DNA of 34,154 nt. Source: CAZCJU01 sp964498965 (GTDB lineage: Bacteria > Bacillota > Clostridia > Oscillospirales > CAG-272). Below the pieces are notes generated by a model. It was not told the origin of the DNA and did not search any database. It saw only the letters and a program-made list of their open reading frames with translations. Where the stretch lies: contig CAZCJU010000009.1 in the NCBI GenBank assembly GCA_964498965.1, positions 1 to 34,154 of the forward strand, given 5' to 3'. Shown here piece by piece: positions 1 through 7,192 of this stretch; position 1 is the stretch's first letter, and each line of letters opens with the position of its first letter. A program made the translations under genes and the position numbers.

Positions 1-422
1 TCCTCTACCGTAACGCCCATACTGCGTGCCGTGCCGGCTATCATGCTTATAGCGGCATCTATATCTGCCGCAGTAAGATCGGGCAGCTTTGTTTCGGCTA
101 TTTTCCGAACCTGCTCTTTTGTTATGGAAGCAACCTTTGTCTTGTTGGGAACAGCGGAGCCTGACTCGATTCCGGCAGCCTTCTTTATAAGAACCGCCGC
201 AGGGGGAGTCTTAGTTATAAACGTGAACGAACGGTCGGCGTAGATAGTGATAACTACGGGGATTATAAGACCGATCTGATTCTTCGTTTTTTCGTTAAAT
301 TCCTTTGTGAAAGCCGCAATGTTTACACCGTGCTGACCGAGGGCGGGACCTACAGGCGGTTGGGGTGTAGCCTTGCCGGCGGGTAACTGAAGCTTTACGT
401 AAGCTGTAATTTTCTTTGCCAT
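1..422 (-). CDS. rplK: 50S ribosomal protein L11 (C-terminal end cut by the window)
   Basis: Ribosomal protein L11, which binds 23S rRNA at the GTPase-associated centre. The reading frame starts MAKKITAYVKLQLPAGKATP and contains the family hallmarks PPVGPALGQHGVNI, near residues 22-35, and the C-terminal RNA-binding stretch ending ARSMGVTVE. 140 complete codons are visible; bacterial L11 is about 141 residues, so only the last residue or so and the stop lie outside. The start at 422 is fixed by a GGAGG site at 433-437. It is the last visible gene of the rpmG-secE-nusG-rplK operon, the usual bacterial order, with rplA expected next off the left edge. Confidence 0.97.
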   Translation of the reverse strand, partial: MAKKITAYVKLQLPAGKATPQPPVGPALGQHGVNIAAFTKEFNEKTKNQIGLIIPVVITIYADRSFTFITKTPPAAVLIKKAAGIESGSAVPNKTKVASITKEQVRKIAETKLPDLTAADIDAAISMIAGTARSMGVTVE

Positions 423-521
423 AAAATTTTATACCTCCAAAGTGGTTTATCGGAAGAATAAAGATTTTCTTCCTCCCACATACCCTCATCTTTGCGAGGG
501 ACGCAGACCGAAGTCCGCAAT
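423..521 (-). other. nusG-rplK intergenic region with two small hairpins
   Basis: Non-coding gap in the operon. On the transcript it holds an inverted repeat CCCTC/GAGGG (483-487 with 496-500) and a second of 6 bp (452-457 with 468-473), then the rplK ribosome binding site. Neither hairpin is followed by a U-tract, so I do not call a terminator. They may be processing or attenuation structures (inference). Confidence 0.4.
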
Positions 522-1082
522 TTAATCTTCTATCGGACCTATATCGCTTATTTTGAGAGGCAGCGGTGCTTCTCGTCCGAACATAGTCACGGAAACCGTC
601 ACGCTTTGACCGTCCTCGGAAATATCCATAAGCTTTCCGATATTGCCGGCAAACGCACCTGTCCGCAACTCGACCATATCTCCGACAGAAAATTTGAATT
701 CGTCTTTCTTCTTTGCTTCGGAAATTGCCGAGGGATCCTCGATTCCCAAAGCGGCTACCTCGGCATCCGTAAGTGCTACGGGACGCGAGCCGGGACCGAC
801 GAATCCCGTAACGCCTCTTATGTTTCTGATAACGTGCCATGTGTTGTCGTTCATGACCATTTTTACCAATACATAGCTCGGAAATACCTTCGACTCAACC
901 GTTTTTTCCTTGTCACCGTCCGCCTCAACGGTAGTTTCGACGGGTATTCTTATATCGACTATAAGCTCACCCAGCTTGCGGTTTTCGACTATTTTTTCGA
1001 TGTTATCTTTGACCTTGTTCTCGTAGCCCGAATACGTGTGTGCCACGTACCATTTGGGTTCGAGAGAATAATTGTCCATCAT
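522..1082 (-). CDS. nusG: Transcription termination/antitermination factor NusG
   Basis: NusG binds RNA polymerase and modulates pausing, termination and transcription-translation coupling. The 186-residue protein has the NGN domain (WYVAHTYSGYENKVK near residues 11-25; FPSYVLVKM near 86-94; VTGFVGPG near 110-117) and a C-terminal KOW domain (VGDMVELRTGAFAGNIGKL near 137-155). There are two adjacent ATG codons; a GGAGAG at 1092-1097 is 9 bases from the first, so I keep the first, though the second (1079) is possible. It lies 16 bases downstream of secE, as in most bacteria. The acidic stretch TVEADGDKEKTVESK in the NGN domain looks like a lineage-specific loop. Confidence 0.97.
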   Translation of the reverse strand: MMDNYSLEPKWYVAHTYSGYENKVKDNIEKIVENRKLGELIVDIRIPVETTVEADGDKEKTVESKVFPSYVLVKMVMNDNTWHVIRNIRGVTGFVGPGSRPVALTDAEVAALGIEDPSAISEAKKKDEFKFSVGDMVELRTGAFAGNIGKLMDISEDGQSVTVSVTMFGREAPLPLKISDIGPIED

Positions 1083-1098
1083 GGCGATCAGCTCTCCG

Positions 1099-1404
1099 TC
1101 AGCCTATTTTCGCCAACAGCTTGATCACGTTCTGGAAAACGACATCGAGCGAAGCCACGAATATACCCACAACTATCATGGATATGATTACAACGATCGT
1201 GTTGTTCGTCGTCTGCTTGAATGTCGGCCATGTGATCTTTTTCATTTCGCCGATATAGTTTTTCCAGCCCTGCTTTACCTTGGCAAAAAATCCGGGCTTT
1301 TTTTCCTTCGGCTTCTTCGCTTCGGTCTTTTTGTCGACTGTTTTATCGGTGTTTTGATCTCCGACAACTACCTCGGTTTCATTGTTTAACTCTTTTTCTG
1401 ACAT
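1099..1404 (-). CDS. secE: Preprotein translocase subunit SecE
   Basis: Small essential subunit of the SecYEG translocon. The recognisable part is the conserved amphipathic segment GWKNYIGEMKKITWPTFKQT followed by a single membrane helix (NTIVVIISMIVVGIFVASLD), the single-TM SecE form of Gram-positive bacteria. The N-terminus is charged and low in complexity. I choose the ATG at 1404 (101 aa). Two in-frame upstream ATGs (1437 and 1452) would give up to 117 aa, but they lie in a dense set of inverted repeats in the rpmG-secE gap and the residues they would add look unlike SecE. The ribosome site is modest (GGAGA at 1418-1422, or GGAAC at 1410-1414), so the start is less certain than the gene. 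Confidence 0.93.
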   Translation of the reverse strand: MSEKELNNETEVVVGDQNTDKTVDKKTEAKKPKEKKPGFFAKVKQGWKNYIGEMKKITWPTFKQTTNNTIVVIISMIVVGIFVASLDVVFQNVIKLLAKIG

Positions 1405-1420
1405 TTTTTGTTCCGTTTCT

Positions 1421-1467
1421 CCGATGAGATGTTTCATCTCCGCAGCCCTCATCGGTGGTTCGCTGCG
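1421..1467 (-). promoter_or_regulatory. Overlapping inverted repeats upstream of secE
   Basis: Between rpmG and secE three inverted repeats overlap: an 8-bp pair (1421-1428 with 1448-1455), a 6-bp pair with a 3-base loop (1426-1431 with 1435-1440) and a 6-bp pair (1441-1446 with 1462-1467). The first cannot form together with the second and would be pseudoknotted with the third, so two alternative folds are possible just before the secE ribosome site. No U-tract is present. Function unknown. Confidence 0.4.
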
Positions 1468-1482
1468 AAAAAGGCGGCAAGC

Positions 1483-1632
1483 TTACTTCGTTTCTTTATG
1501 AAGCGTGTGTTTGCGGCAGAAGCGGCAATACTTGTTCATTTCGAGTCTGTCGGGGTCGTTCTTCTTGTTTTTCTTCGTGTCATAGTTTCTCTGCTTGCAT
1601 ACGGAACAAGCAAGAGTTATCTTATCTCTCAT
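1483..1632 (-). CDS. rpmG: 50S ribosomal protein L33
   Basis: Zinc-ribbon protein of the large ribosomal subunit, 49 residues beginning MRDKITLACSVCKQRNY and ending FCRKHTLHKETK. It keeps both Cys pairs (CSVC and CRFC), so it is the zinc-binding C+ form. Length and sequence fit L33 throughout. The start at 1632 has an excellent AGGAGG site. It is the first gene of the rpmG-secE-nusG-rplK transcript. Confidence 0.97.
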   Translation of the reverse strand: MRDKITLACSVCKQRNYDTKKNKKNDPDRLEMNKYCRFCRKHTLHKETK

Positions 1633-1739
1633 TTCGGCACCTCCTATAAAATTTGTCCGCAATCGGGCGGCGATTGCCTGACCACTGTACCTCCCTCTGT
1701 TTACGGCAACGCAAAAACGCCCCTTACAGAGGTACAATA
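1633..1739 (-). promoter_or_regulatory. Structured 5' leader of the rpmG-secE-nusG operon
   Basis: About 100 bases of leader separate the likely transcription start from rpmG. They contain a long imperfect stem in which the right arm (ACAGAGGTACA near 1726-1736) pairs with a left arm near 1686-1700 carrying a 4-base bulge, and a second hairpin of 7 bp (1659-1665 with 1671-1677) close to the ribosome site. Neither ends in a U-tract. The role is unknown; processing or translational control of rpmG is possible (inference). Confidence 0.45.
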
Positions 1740-1768
1740 ATTTTACCACATTTCTTTTGATTTGTCAA
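1740..1768 (-). promoter_or_regulatory. Vegetative promoter of rpmG-secE-nusG-rplK
   Basis: On the minus strand TTGACA (1768-1763), a 17-base spacer and TAAAAT (1745-1740): a near-consensus housekeeping sigma promoter. Transcription should begin near 1733. It sits downstream of the tRNA terminator, so the operon starts independently. Confidence 0.85.
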
Positions 1769-1893
1769 GGGCTTTTTACGTTTTTCTTCCCGTTTTTATG
1801 AAAAACGTTTTCGATAATGTATGGCAGAGGCAAGTTCCTTATCGAACACCGAATCGCCGACGGTAAACGGCGATCGGCAATCGGGGAATCGAC

Positions 1894-1925
1894 AAAAAAA
1901 TTCCTCTCGTTTAAACGAGAGGAAT
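1894..1925 (-). terminator. Rho-independent terminator of the tRNA-Ser operon
   Basis: A 26-base palindrome (stem 1900-1909 with 1916-1925, loop TTTAAA) is followed on the minus strand by a run of seven T. The first base of the stem is the last A of the encoded CCA of the preceding tRNA, so the terminator abuts the tRNA with no spacer. Confidence 0.92.
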
Positions 1926-2014
1926 GGCGGAGAAGGAGAGATTTGAACTCTCGCGGCGGTTACCCACCCTACACCCTTAGCAGGGGCGCCTCTTCACCAC
2001 TTGAGTACTTCTCC
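1925..2014 (-). tRNA. tRNA-Ser (anticodon GCU)
   Basis: Class II tRNA of 90 bases with encoded CCA. The acceptor arm GGAGAAG pairs with CTTCTCC, the anticodon loop is CTGCTAA with anticodon GCU (reads AGC/AGU), there is a long variable arm as expected for serine, and the T-arm is GAGAG/CTCTC around TTCAAAT. It is the second of two serine tRNAs in one transcript. Confidence 0.96.
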
Positions 2015-2086
2015 GTATGTGGCTTGGATTTGCTTACCAACGGTATATGAACACGGCTTACGCCGCTCACTGCTAAATCGTTGCAT

Positions 2087-2177
2087 TGGCGGAGGGAGTG
2101 AGATTCGAACTCACGGCTCGCATAAACGAGTCACCGGTTTTCAAGACCGGCTCCTTAAACCGCTCGGACATCCCTCC
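2087..2177 (-). tRNA. tRNA-Ser (anticodon UGA)
   Basis: Class II tRNA with acceptor arm GGAGGGA pairing with TCCCTCC, anticodon stem CCGGT/ACCGG around loop CTTGAAA (anticodon UGA, reads UCN codons), a long variable arm, T-arm GTGAG/CTCAC around TTCGAAT, and an encoded CCA (2087-2089). It is the promoter-proximal gene of the tRNA pair; about 70 bases separate it from tRNA-Ser(GCU). Confidence 0.97.
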
Positions 2178-2229
2178 GTAACAGCACCGGCTGCACCGTG
2201 TTGATCGGTTCTGCCTAAGCAACGTATAT

Positions 2230-2258
2230 ATAATATCACATTTTTTTGAAATTGTCAA
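2230..2258 (-). promoter_or_regulatory. Promoter of the tRNA-Ser operon
   Basis: On the minus strand TTGACA (2258-2253), 17 bases, then TATTAT (2235-2230), about 50 bases upstream of tRNA-Ser(UGA). Strong housekeeping promoter. Confidence 0.85.
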
Positions 2259-2366
2259 TAGTTTTGGGCAAAATTTCTTCGCGTCCTATTGTCTGTTTAG
2301 ATTATGTCCGCTGTTTTTCCGCTGATTCGGCAAAAATCCGCAAAGCAATCGGGCAGACGGTCGGAC

Positions 2367-2407
2367 AACCGCCCACGCACTTCCTTTACGGGAATACATG
2401 GGCGGTT
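2367..2407. repeat. 9-bp inverted repeat downstream of the acidic SurA-like gene
   Basis: AACCGCCCA (2367-2375) and TGGGCGGTT (2399-2407) are perfect inverted repeats 23 bases apart, with a small inner pair (2381-2384 with 2391-2394). It begins 13 bases past the stop of the minus-strand gene ending at 2421 and may end that transcript, but no U-run follows on the minus strand. On the plus strand it is followed by a T-rich stretch although no plus-strand gene precedes it. Confidence 0.5.
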
Positions 2408-2420
2408 TGTTCTTTAAAAA

Positions 2421-4025
2421 TTATTTTGCTACCTTAGCCTGTGCTTTTTCGTTCACAGTCACGGTATGTGCGGTTTTCCACGCTTCAAGATCGGATTCGT
2501 ATTTTTCTTCTCTTAGGTCGCTGTCAACATCGGCTTTCCATGCGGGAAGTCCTTTTCCGGTGTAATAGAATATATACGACGAATCCTCTGCACTGAACGA
2601 CTTGAAATCGCCCGCTTTGATATCATCGCCGAACGCCCACTCGTCGAAGCCTTCCACCGATAGGTTGCTGTCCGCAACATCCTTATCGAGGTTTTCCACT
2701 TTTTCGTAAAGTGTTATCGCACAATTTTCGATATCCTTATAGCCGTCCGCCAGAGCCAAGAAGCCCGCCTCATCGCCCGCCGTAAGCTTGCCCTCAAGCT
2801 CGGTAAGGTATCCCTTAACAACGTCCTCCGCACTCTTGTCATCCGTAGCAACGCCGTCGGTTATCGCAATATAATGAAAGTTTCCGGTTTCGTATTCACA
2901 CCTGTAGGGCTGTTTAACGACCTGATAAAGCGTATACGTATCCTCTTCGATGATTATTTTCAGTTCATCGACTGCGGGAGCCGTATCGGCGAAGAGCCAC
3001 TTGCCGAACTCGTCATCGGAATAGCTCTGTTTTTCCTTAAGAACCTTTTCTGCTATTTCCTCTTTAAGTTCTTCTTCGGTCTTTTCTTCCTCGTCATCAT
3101 CGTCTGTCTTTTCCGTGTCATCGTCATCGTCATCGTTCTCGTCGTCGTCCTTTTCGGCTTCAAGCTCCTGCTCGTACTTATAAACGGCATCCTCGAAGCT
3201 CATTCCCGATTCTATATTTTTCTTTATAGCCTCTATCGCTTCGTTTGCCTTGTTTTTAGCTTCTGTCACAACATCGTCTGCCGCACCATCCTCGTAGTCG
3301 GCTTCTATCTCATACTTTTTATAATCGGCGTAACGGTAATCGTTCTTATTGTCGTCGTACTTTTTATCGTACTCGGTGTCCTCGAATTTATAGCCCTCGG
3401 AAACATACGAGCTGTATTTGCTTGCCAAAAACTGTATCTGCATTACGTGCTTAACATCGGAGATCGATATACCTTTGGTATAGAAGCACATTTGCGATAT
3501 ATATTTCGTTGCGGAAACATTATTTTCCTTTGCTATTTCCTTAAGAGCGTCGATCTCGTCGTTTATCTGTTGCTCTACCTCGTCCGTGATCTCCTTACGC
3601 TTTTCGGCGGTGATCGTCGTATCCGCATCGAACGCCTCGCACAGTGCAAGACACTCTTTCATGGAGTCCGTTACGCTTTCGGTGAGAAAATCTCTCCATG
3701 AGGTGCTTCCGCCCATGTACATCTGCTGATCGAGCGATTTCGACGTATCAAGTCCGAAAGATGTAAGATACGATTCGCCGTATGCCGAATACGTATTATA
3801 ATAGCTGTTGTACATAGAATACACGAGATACGTCATTTCGGCGTTATTGACCGAATAATTCTCGCTTTTCATCGTCACATTCGTATGGAGCGAAATACGT
3901 TCTACCAAACCGAACGTTTTTACCACCGTTATCAATATGCCGAGTGCGAAGATGGCGGCTATGGCAATAGCCAATATCTTGTACCAGATATCATTTGATG
4001 ATTTCTTTGCGTTTGCTTTACTCAT
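2421..4025 (-). CDS. Membrane-anchored SurA/PrsA-like protein with acidic insertion
   Basis: 534 residues. A short basic N-terminus and one membrane helix (about 15-36) place the rest outside the cell. The region after the helix (about 55-130) resembles the same region of the parvulin-like protein at 20339-21862, sharing the patterns AEMTYLVY/TELAYFYY, FGLDTSKSLDQQ/YGLDTEKKLDEQ and SWRDFLTESV/TWHDYFLDSA, so the two are paralogues. Coiled, charged SurA_N-like helices follow, then a striking Asp/Glu-rich tract (about 289-323), then a region rich in Asp and aromatic residues. I do not see a convincing parvulin active-site motif, so a chaperone or holdase without isomerase activity is the best guess. 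It stands alone, with an extended -10 promoter upstream and an inverted repeat downstream. Family assignment rests on paralogy and architecture; the substrate is unknown. Confidence 0.8.
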   Translation of the reverse strand: MSKANAKKSSNDIWYKILAIAIAAIFALGILITVVKTFGLVERISLHTNVTMKSENYSVNNAEMTYLVYSMYNSYYNTYSAYGESYLTSFGLDTSKSLDQQMYMGGSTSWRDFLTESVTDSMKECLALCEAFDADTTITAEKRKEITDEVEQQINDEIDALKEIAKENNVSATKYISQMCFYTKGISISDVKHVMQIQFLASKYSSYVSEGYKFEDTEYDKKYDDNKNDYRYADYKKYEIEADYEDGAADDVVTEAKNKANEAIEAIKKNIESGMSFEDAVYKYEQELEAEKDDDENDDDDDDTEKTDDDDEEEKTEEELKEEIAEKVLKEKQSYSDDEFGKWLFADTAPAVDELKIIIEEDTYTLYQVVKQPYRCEYETGNFHYIAITDGVATDDKSAEDVVKGYLTELEGKLTAGDEAGFLALADGYKDIENCAITLYEKVENLDKDVADSNLSVEGFDEWAFGDDIKAGDFKSFSAEDSSYIFYYTGKGLPAWKADVDSDLREEKYESDLEAWKTAHTVTVNEKAQAKVAK

Positions 4026-4070
4026 AATTTGCTCAATCCTTTATTTTTCGCAGTTATATATATCCTGTTG

Positions 4071-4099
4071 ATTATATCATACGCAGCCGACAAACTGAA
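4071..4099 (-). promoter_or_regulatory. Extended -10 promoter of the acidic SurA-like gene
   Basis: On the minus strand TGATATAAT (-10 hexamer 4076-4071 with the TGn extension) and a poor -35, TTCAGT (4099-4094), 17 bases away. It lies about 45 bases upstream of the start codon at 4025. Confidence 0.65.
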
Positions 4100-4146
4100 C
4101 GGGATAGTGTTTAATAATCTGTTAAATTACTATTAAAACTATCGTT

Positions 4147-5313
4147 TTACCGTTTGCCGATACGGGCAAGCGACGCAACGCCGTCCGTCAAAGCGGCAAC
4201 GAGCAGATCAACGTCCTCTTTCGTGTTTTCGCCCGACATACTTATACGCAGTGTGCAATCCGCTTCATGCTCGGGCAGACCGAAATCGGTCATCACGTGC
4301 GACGCTTTCTTATGGTGTGAGGAACACGCCGAACCCGAAGAAACGAATATATTTTTCGACGACAGATGATGCAACATGACCTCGCTTTTAATACCCGCAA
4401 GCGTAACACTTATCAGCGACGGTAAATATTCCGCACACGGGCGGTTTATACGCACGTCGGGGAGCTTTTCCGAAAATTCTTTTTCGGCATATGCACGCAA
4501 CTGCGACATATGTTTTTCGTATTCCGCCGCACGGGCGATCTTAGCCGTTGCGGCTGCGGCGAGAGCCGCTGCGAAAAGCACGTTTTCCGTTCCCGAGCGA
4601 AGTCCTTTTTCCTGTCCGCCGCCGAATACCACGGGCGAGATCGCTTTTTCTTTCATCATTTTTTCGGCGACATACAACGCTCCCACGCCCTTCGGCGCAC
4701 CTATTTTATGTCCCGAAAGCGTCAGCATATCGAATTTCGGGGCTTTTATTCCCGTTTTCGTATATGCCTGCGTTGCGTCGGTATGAAAATATGCCCTCGG
4801 GCATTTGGCTCTCGTGATCGAAAGCAGTGTATTCATATCGTACAACGCACCCGTTTCGTTATTCGCCGTCATAACGGAAACAAGAAACGTCCGCTCGTCG
4901 AGTGCGTTTTCAAAGGCTTCCGTATCGACCGCTCCCCTCGGGCAGGGTATATACACGACCTCAAAGCCCTCTTTTTCAAGCTGCTTACAGCAATTCAAAA
5001 CGGACGGGTGTTCGGATGCCGTCGTGATCACCTTTTTTCCCGCAAAAGAAGCTTTGGAACGGGCAGTACCGAGTAGGGCAAGGTTATTTGCCTCGCTTCC
5101 GCTCGCACAAAATATCAATTCGTCGTGTCTGCCGGTCACGCCGAGCGAGCTTTTCACCGTCGCTCTGCTTTTTTCAAGCACTGCCTCTGCCTGTTGTCCG
5201 AGCGAATGCAACGACGAGGGATTTCCGAACAGTGCGATATTTTCGTTTATCGCACACACCGCCGCCTCGCAAAGCGGCGTTGTTGCCGCATTATCGAAAT
5301 AGACTGTTCTCAT
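4147..5313 (-). CDS. Cysteine desulfurase (NifS/IscS family)
   Basis: PLP enzyme that takes sulfur from cysteine as a persulfide for Fe-S clusters, thiolated tRNA or other sulfur acceptors. The 388 residues are full length: N-terminal YFDNAATTPL, ASGSEANNLAL near 70-80, TANNETGALYD near 149-159, the PLP lysine K203 in LSGHKIGAPKG, and the persulfide cysteine C330 in SSGSACSSHHKKASHV. The short active-site loop after C330 fits the NifS/IscS class rather than SufS. No IscU or thiI gene adjoins it, so the acceptor cannot be named. Its ATG overlaps the TGA of the preceding lipoprotein gene (ATGA), so it is translationally coupled and is the last gene of the VTC-DUF4956-CotH operon. That setting is unusual for a desulfurase. 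Confidence 0.94.
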   Translation of the reverse strand: MRTVYFDNAATTPLCEAAVCAINENIALFGNPSSLHSLGQQAEAVLEKSRATVKSSLGVTGRHDELIFCASGSEANNLALLGTARSKASFAGKKVITTASEHPSVLNCCKQLEKEGFEVVYIPCPRGAVDTEAFENALDERTFLVSVMTANNETGALYDMNTLLSITRAKCPRAYFHTDATQAYTKTGIKAPKFDMLTLSGHKIGAPKGVGALYVAEKMMKEKAISPVVFGGGQEKGLRSGTENVLFAAALAAAATAKIARAAEYEKHMSQLRAYAEKEFSEKLPDVRINRPCAEYLPSLISVTLAGIKSEVMLHHLSSKNIFVSSGSACSSHHKKASHVMTDFGLPEHEADCTLRISMSGENTKEDVDLLVAALTDGVASLARIGKR

Positions 5314-5852
5314 GTTATCGCAATATTTTCGTAAATCGATTTAAAATCGTCGAAATACGTATCGTATTCCGTGTCCGTGCTTGTAAGTGTCAGCAAATAT
5401 ACGTAATTTCCCTTTACGCAAACGACCATAGAGTATTTGCGGGACACACCCGAAAGCGTTCCCGTATAAGTAAACCTCGTTGCGGGATTGGAATCGAGCA
5501 TGACATTCGTTGTATCGCCGACCGCTTTATAATCGGGCATATGATCGTGAAGTTCGCTCGCATAGGAATTGAAGTACGTAACTGCGTCGGTCACATCCTC
5601 GCTCTTGGATATTCTCGCACAGCTCACCGTGGTTTTCGTATCGACGCCCGGCGTGACCGTCGTTATCGCAGTCGTTTCGTTCACGCTCCACGAGGTCGGT
5701 ATATAAAGCGTATAGCCTGCGGCGTCATTCGACGCTTTCGTCATTCCGGCGGGTGTGCCGTCGGAGGCGGAGTCGTTTGAGCAAGCGACAAAAGTCGATA
5801 TCGCAAGCAGCGGTATCAGTGCAAAAGATAAAATTTTTCCGATCTTCATCAT
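5310..5852 (-). CDS. PsbP/DUF1795-like lipoprotein
   Basis: 180-residue predicted lipoprotein. A signal peptide ends in a lipobox-like STFVAC (Cys near residue 24), then a short Ser/Asp linker and a compact domain beginning AAGYTLYIPTSWSV and ending YFDDFKSIYENIAI. The opening 'bland, folded-core' pattern (YTLYIPTSW), the RFTYTGTLSGVSRKYSMVVCVKG strands and the final helix are typical of PsbP-like/DUF1795 domains found in many clostridial lipoproteins of unknown function. It would be anchored on the outer membrane face. It lies 38 bases after the CotH gene and overlaps the cysteine desulfurase start by 4 bases. The SD is weak: AAGGA lies about 15 bases upstream. The family assignment is by pattern only. 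Confidence 0.75.
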   Translation of the reverse strand: MMKIGKILSFALIPLLAISTFVACSNDSASDGTPAGMTKASNDAAGYTLYIPTSWSVNETTAITTVTPGVDTKTTVSCARISKSEDVTDAVTYFNSYASELHDHMPDYKAVGDTTNVMLDSNPATRFTYTGTLSGVSRKYSMVVCVKGNYVYLLTLTSTDTEYDTYFDDFKSIYENIAIT

Positions 5853-5890
5853 GGTTATTTTTTACGGTCCTTCCCGTACCTTTCGAGCAT

Positions 5891-7189
5891 TTAATCGGCA
5901 TTGATCTGAGCCTTTACGGCGTTGTTTCTCGCATTTATGAAGCCGAGCAGGGTATTTTCGCCGTCGGTAAATTCGGCGTAAAACAGCTCGTTTGTATAAA
6001 ATTTCGACGTATCTGCGGTCACGCTTTGCTCGATCATACTCTTGTATTGAGCAAGCGATGTCTGCAGTGAATCAAAATATTCCGTGAGTTTTTTCACATA
6101 GCCGATATACTCGTCATAGTATTCCTTATTTGCCAAAAGCACCGACGCAAGCGGTCTTTCCGCTCCCTCCGTTTCGAAATACGGGGCGGATATCGATGCG
6201 TTTATAAGCTCCGACTGTATCGTATAGGTGTTTTTTCTTTCCGATCTATCCGTGCCGAATGCGAGATTATAGTCCCACGGCAACATGGTGAGCTTGCCGT
6301 TTTGCTCGTAAAAATAGAAGTTTTCCGCACCTTTGCCCATATACGAGCTTTCGTTTGCCGTAACGCTGTTTACGGCAATATATTTAAGCACGCTTGAAAC
6401 GTCGAGGCAATCCTCGATGCTTCCTTCTCCCTTAAGTGCATTCGAAAGCTTTTTTATATACGACAGCGAAAGATCCTCGCCGCTTTTCAGTTCGAAGCCC
6501 GTCGCACCGTTTTCGAGGGTACTTCCCTTTTTCGCCTTATAAAGATTTCCGTCGCTCGTGCCGAAGCATCTTTGCAAGAAGCTGTCGTCTGCGGCTTCGA
6601 GTGCGAGGTATACGCCCGCATTTTCGCCGTTCACCGAAACGGTCGCAAGCGAACACAGCGGCGAGGCGGCATCGAGTGCGTAAAACGCATTATATGTAAG
6701 ATATTCGCGTAAAAACGATGGGTCGTATGCCATATTGTTCAGGCACATTTCATCAAGACCGTTGAGCTTCGTTCCCTTTGTATACTTACCGAAATTTATT
6801 TTATAGCTGTACCGTGTACTTGAGCTGTTGCTCACGTACGTGACGTTTCCTCTCGTGCGTATTCCGGCATCGGCACATTCCGTACCGTCAACGGACACCT
6901 TGGCATGATAATAAAGCTCCGCCGAGGCGTTTTTCCGCATTGAGCTTAAGTCGCTTTCCGACATCGTTATCTCGATGTTTATGACCTTATCGCCGTCGAG
7001 CATAGAATCGTATATGCGATCCACCCCCGGCTCCGGCAATACTTTGCCCTGCTCGTCCGTCAAAACGGCACCCGTTCGATTGTCATCGGTCGATATGCCG
7101 AGGTCGTTTTTGATATCGCCCGAACAGGAAACGAGCGTAAGCGATGACAGTGCGGCGAGCAGAAGTGAGGCGAGTGCGTGTTTTTTCAT
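5891..7189 (-). CDS. CotH kinase family lipoprotein
   Basis: Secreted protein-kinase-like protein of the CotH family; CotH of Bacillus phosphorylates spore-coat proteins. The 432 residues begin with a lipoprotein signal (LTLVSC, Cys22). Visible family features are SYKINFGKYTKGTKLNGLDEMCLNN (about 128-152), DPSFLREYLTYNAF (156-169), the NGENAGVYLALEA strand (188-200) and the PWDYNLAFG motif (304-312), which corresponds to the conserved Asp-containing metal-binding motif of the kinase. The start has GGAGG overlapping the end of the DUF4956 gene 3 bases upstream. It travels with VTC and DUF4956 genes, an association known from other Firmicutes and Actinobacteria. No other spore-coat gene is near, so a sporulation role is not supported here. 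Confidence 0.92.
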   Translation of the reverse strand: MKKHALASLLLAALSSLTLVSCSGDIKNDLGISTDDNRTGAVLTDEQGKVLPEPGVDRIYDSMLDGDKVINIEITMSESDLSSMRKNASAELYYHAKVSVDGTECADAGIRTRGNVTYVSNSSSTRYSYKINFGKYTKGTKLNGLDEMCLNNMAYDPSFLREYLTYNAFYALDAASPLCSLATVSVNGENAGVYLALEAADDSFLQRCFGTSDGNLYKAKKGSTLENGATGFELKSGEDLSLSYIKKLSNALKGEGSIEDCLDVSSVLKYIAVNSVTANESSYMGKGAENFYFYEQNGKLTMLPWDYNLAFGTDRSERKNTYTIQSELINASISAPYFETEGAERPLASVLLANKEYYDEYIGYVKKLTEYFDSLQTSLAQYKSMIEQSVTADTSKFYTNELFYAEFTDGENTLLGFINARNNAVKAQINAD

Positions 7190-7192
7190 CTT

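Noticed and set aside
1405..1452. Upstream ATG codons at 1437 and 1452 for secE
   Set aside because: They lie within overlapping inverted repeats and add residues not typical of SecE; the ATG at 1404 is preferred, though not proven.
2367..2407. Standard Rho-independent terminator of the acidic SurA-like gene
   Set aside because: A stem is present, but there is no T-run on the minus strand; recorded as an inverted repeat only.
5891..7189. Spore-coat role for the CotH-like gene
   Set aside because: No other sporulation gene is in the region, and the VTC/DUF4956 context points elsewhere.
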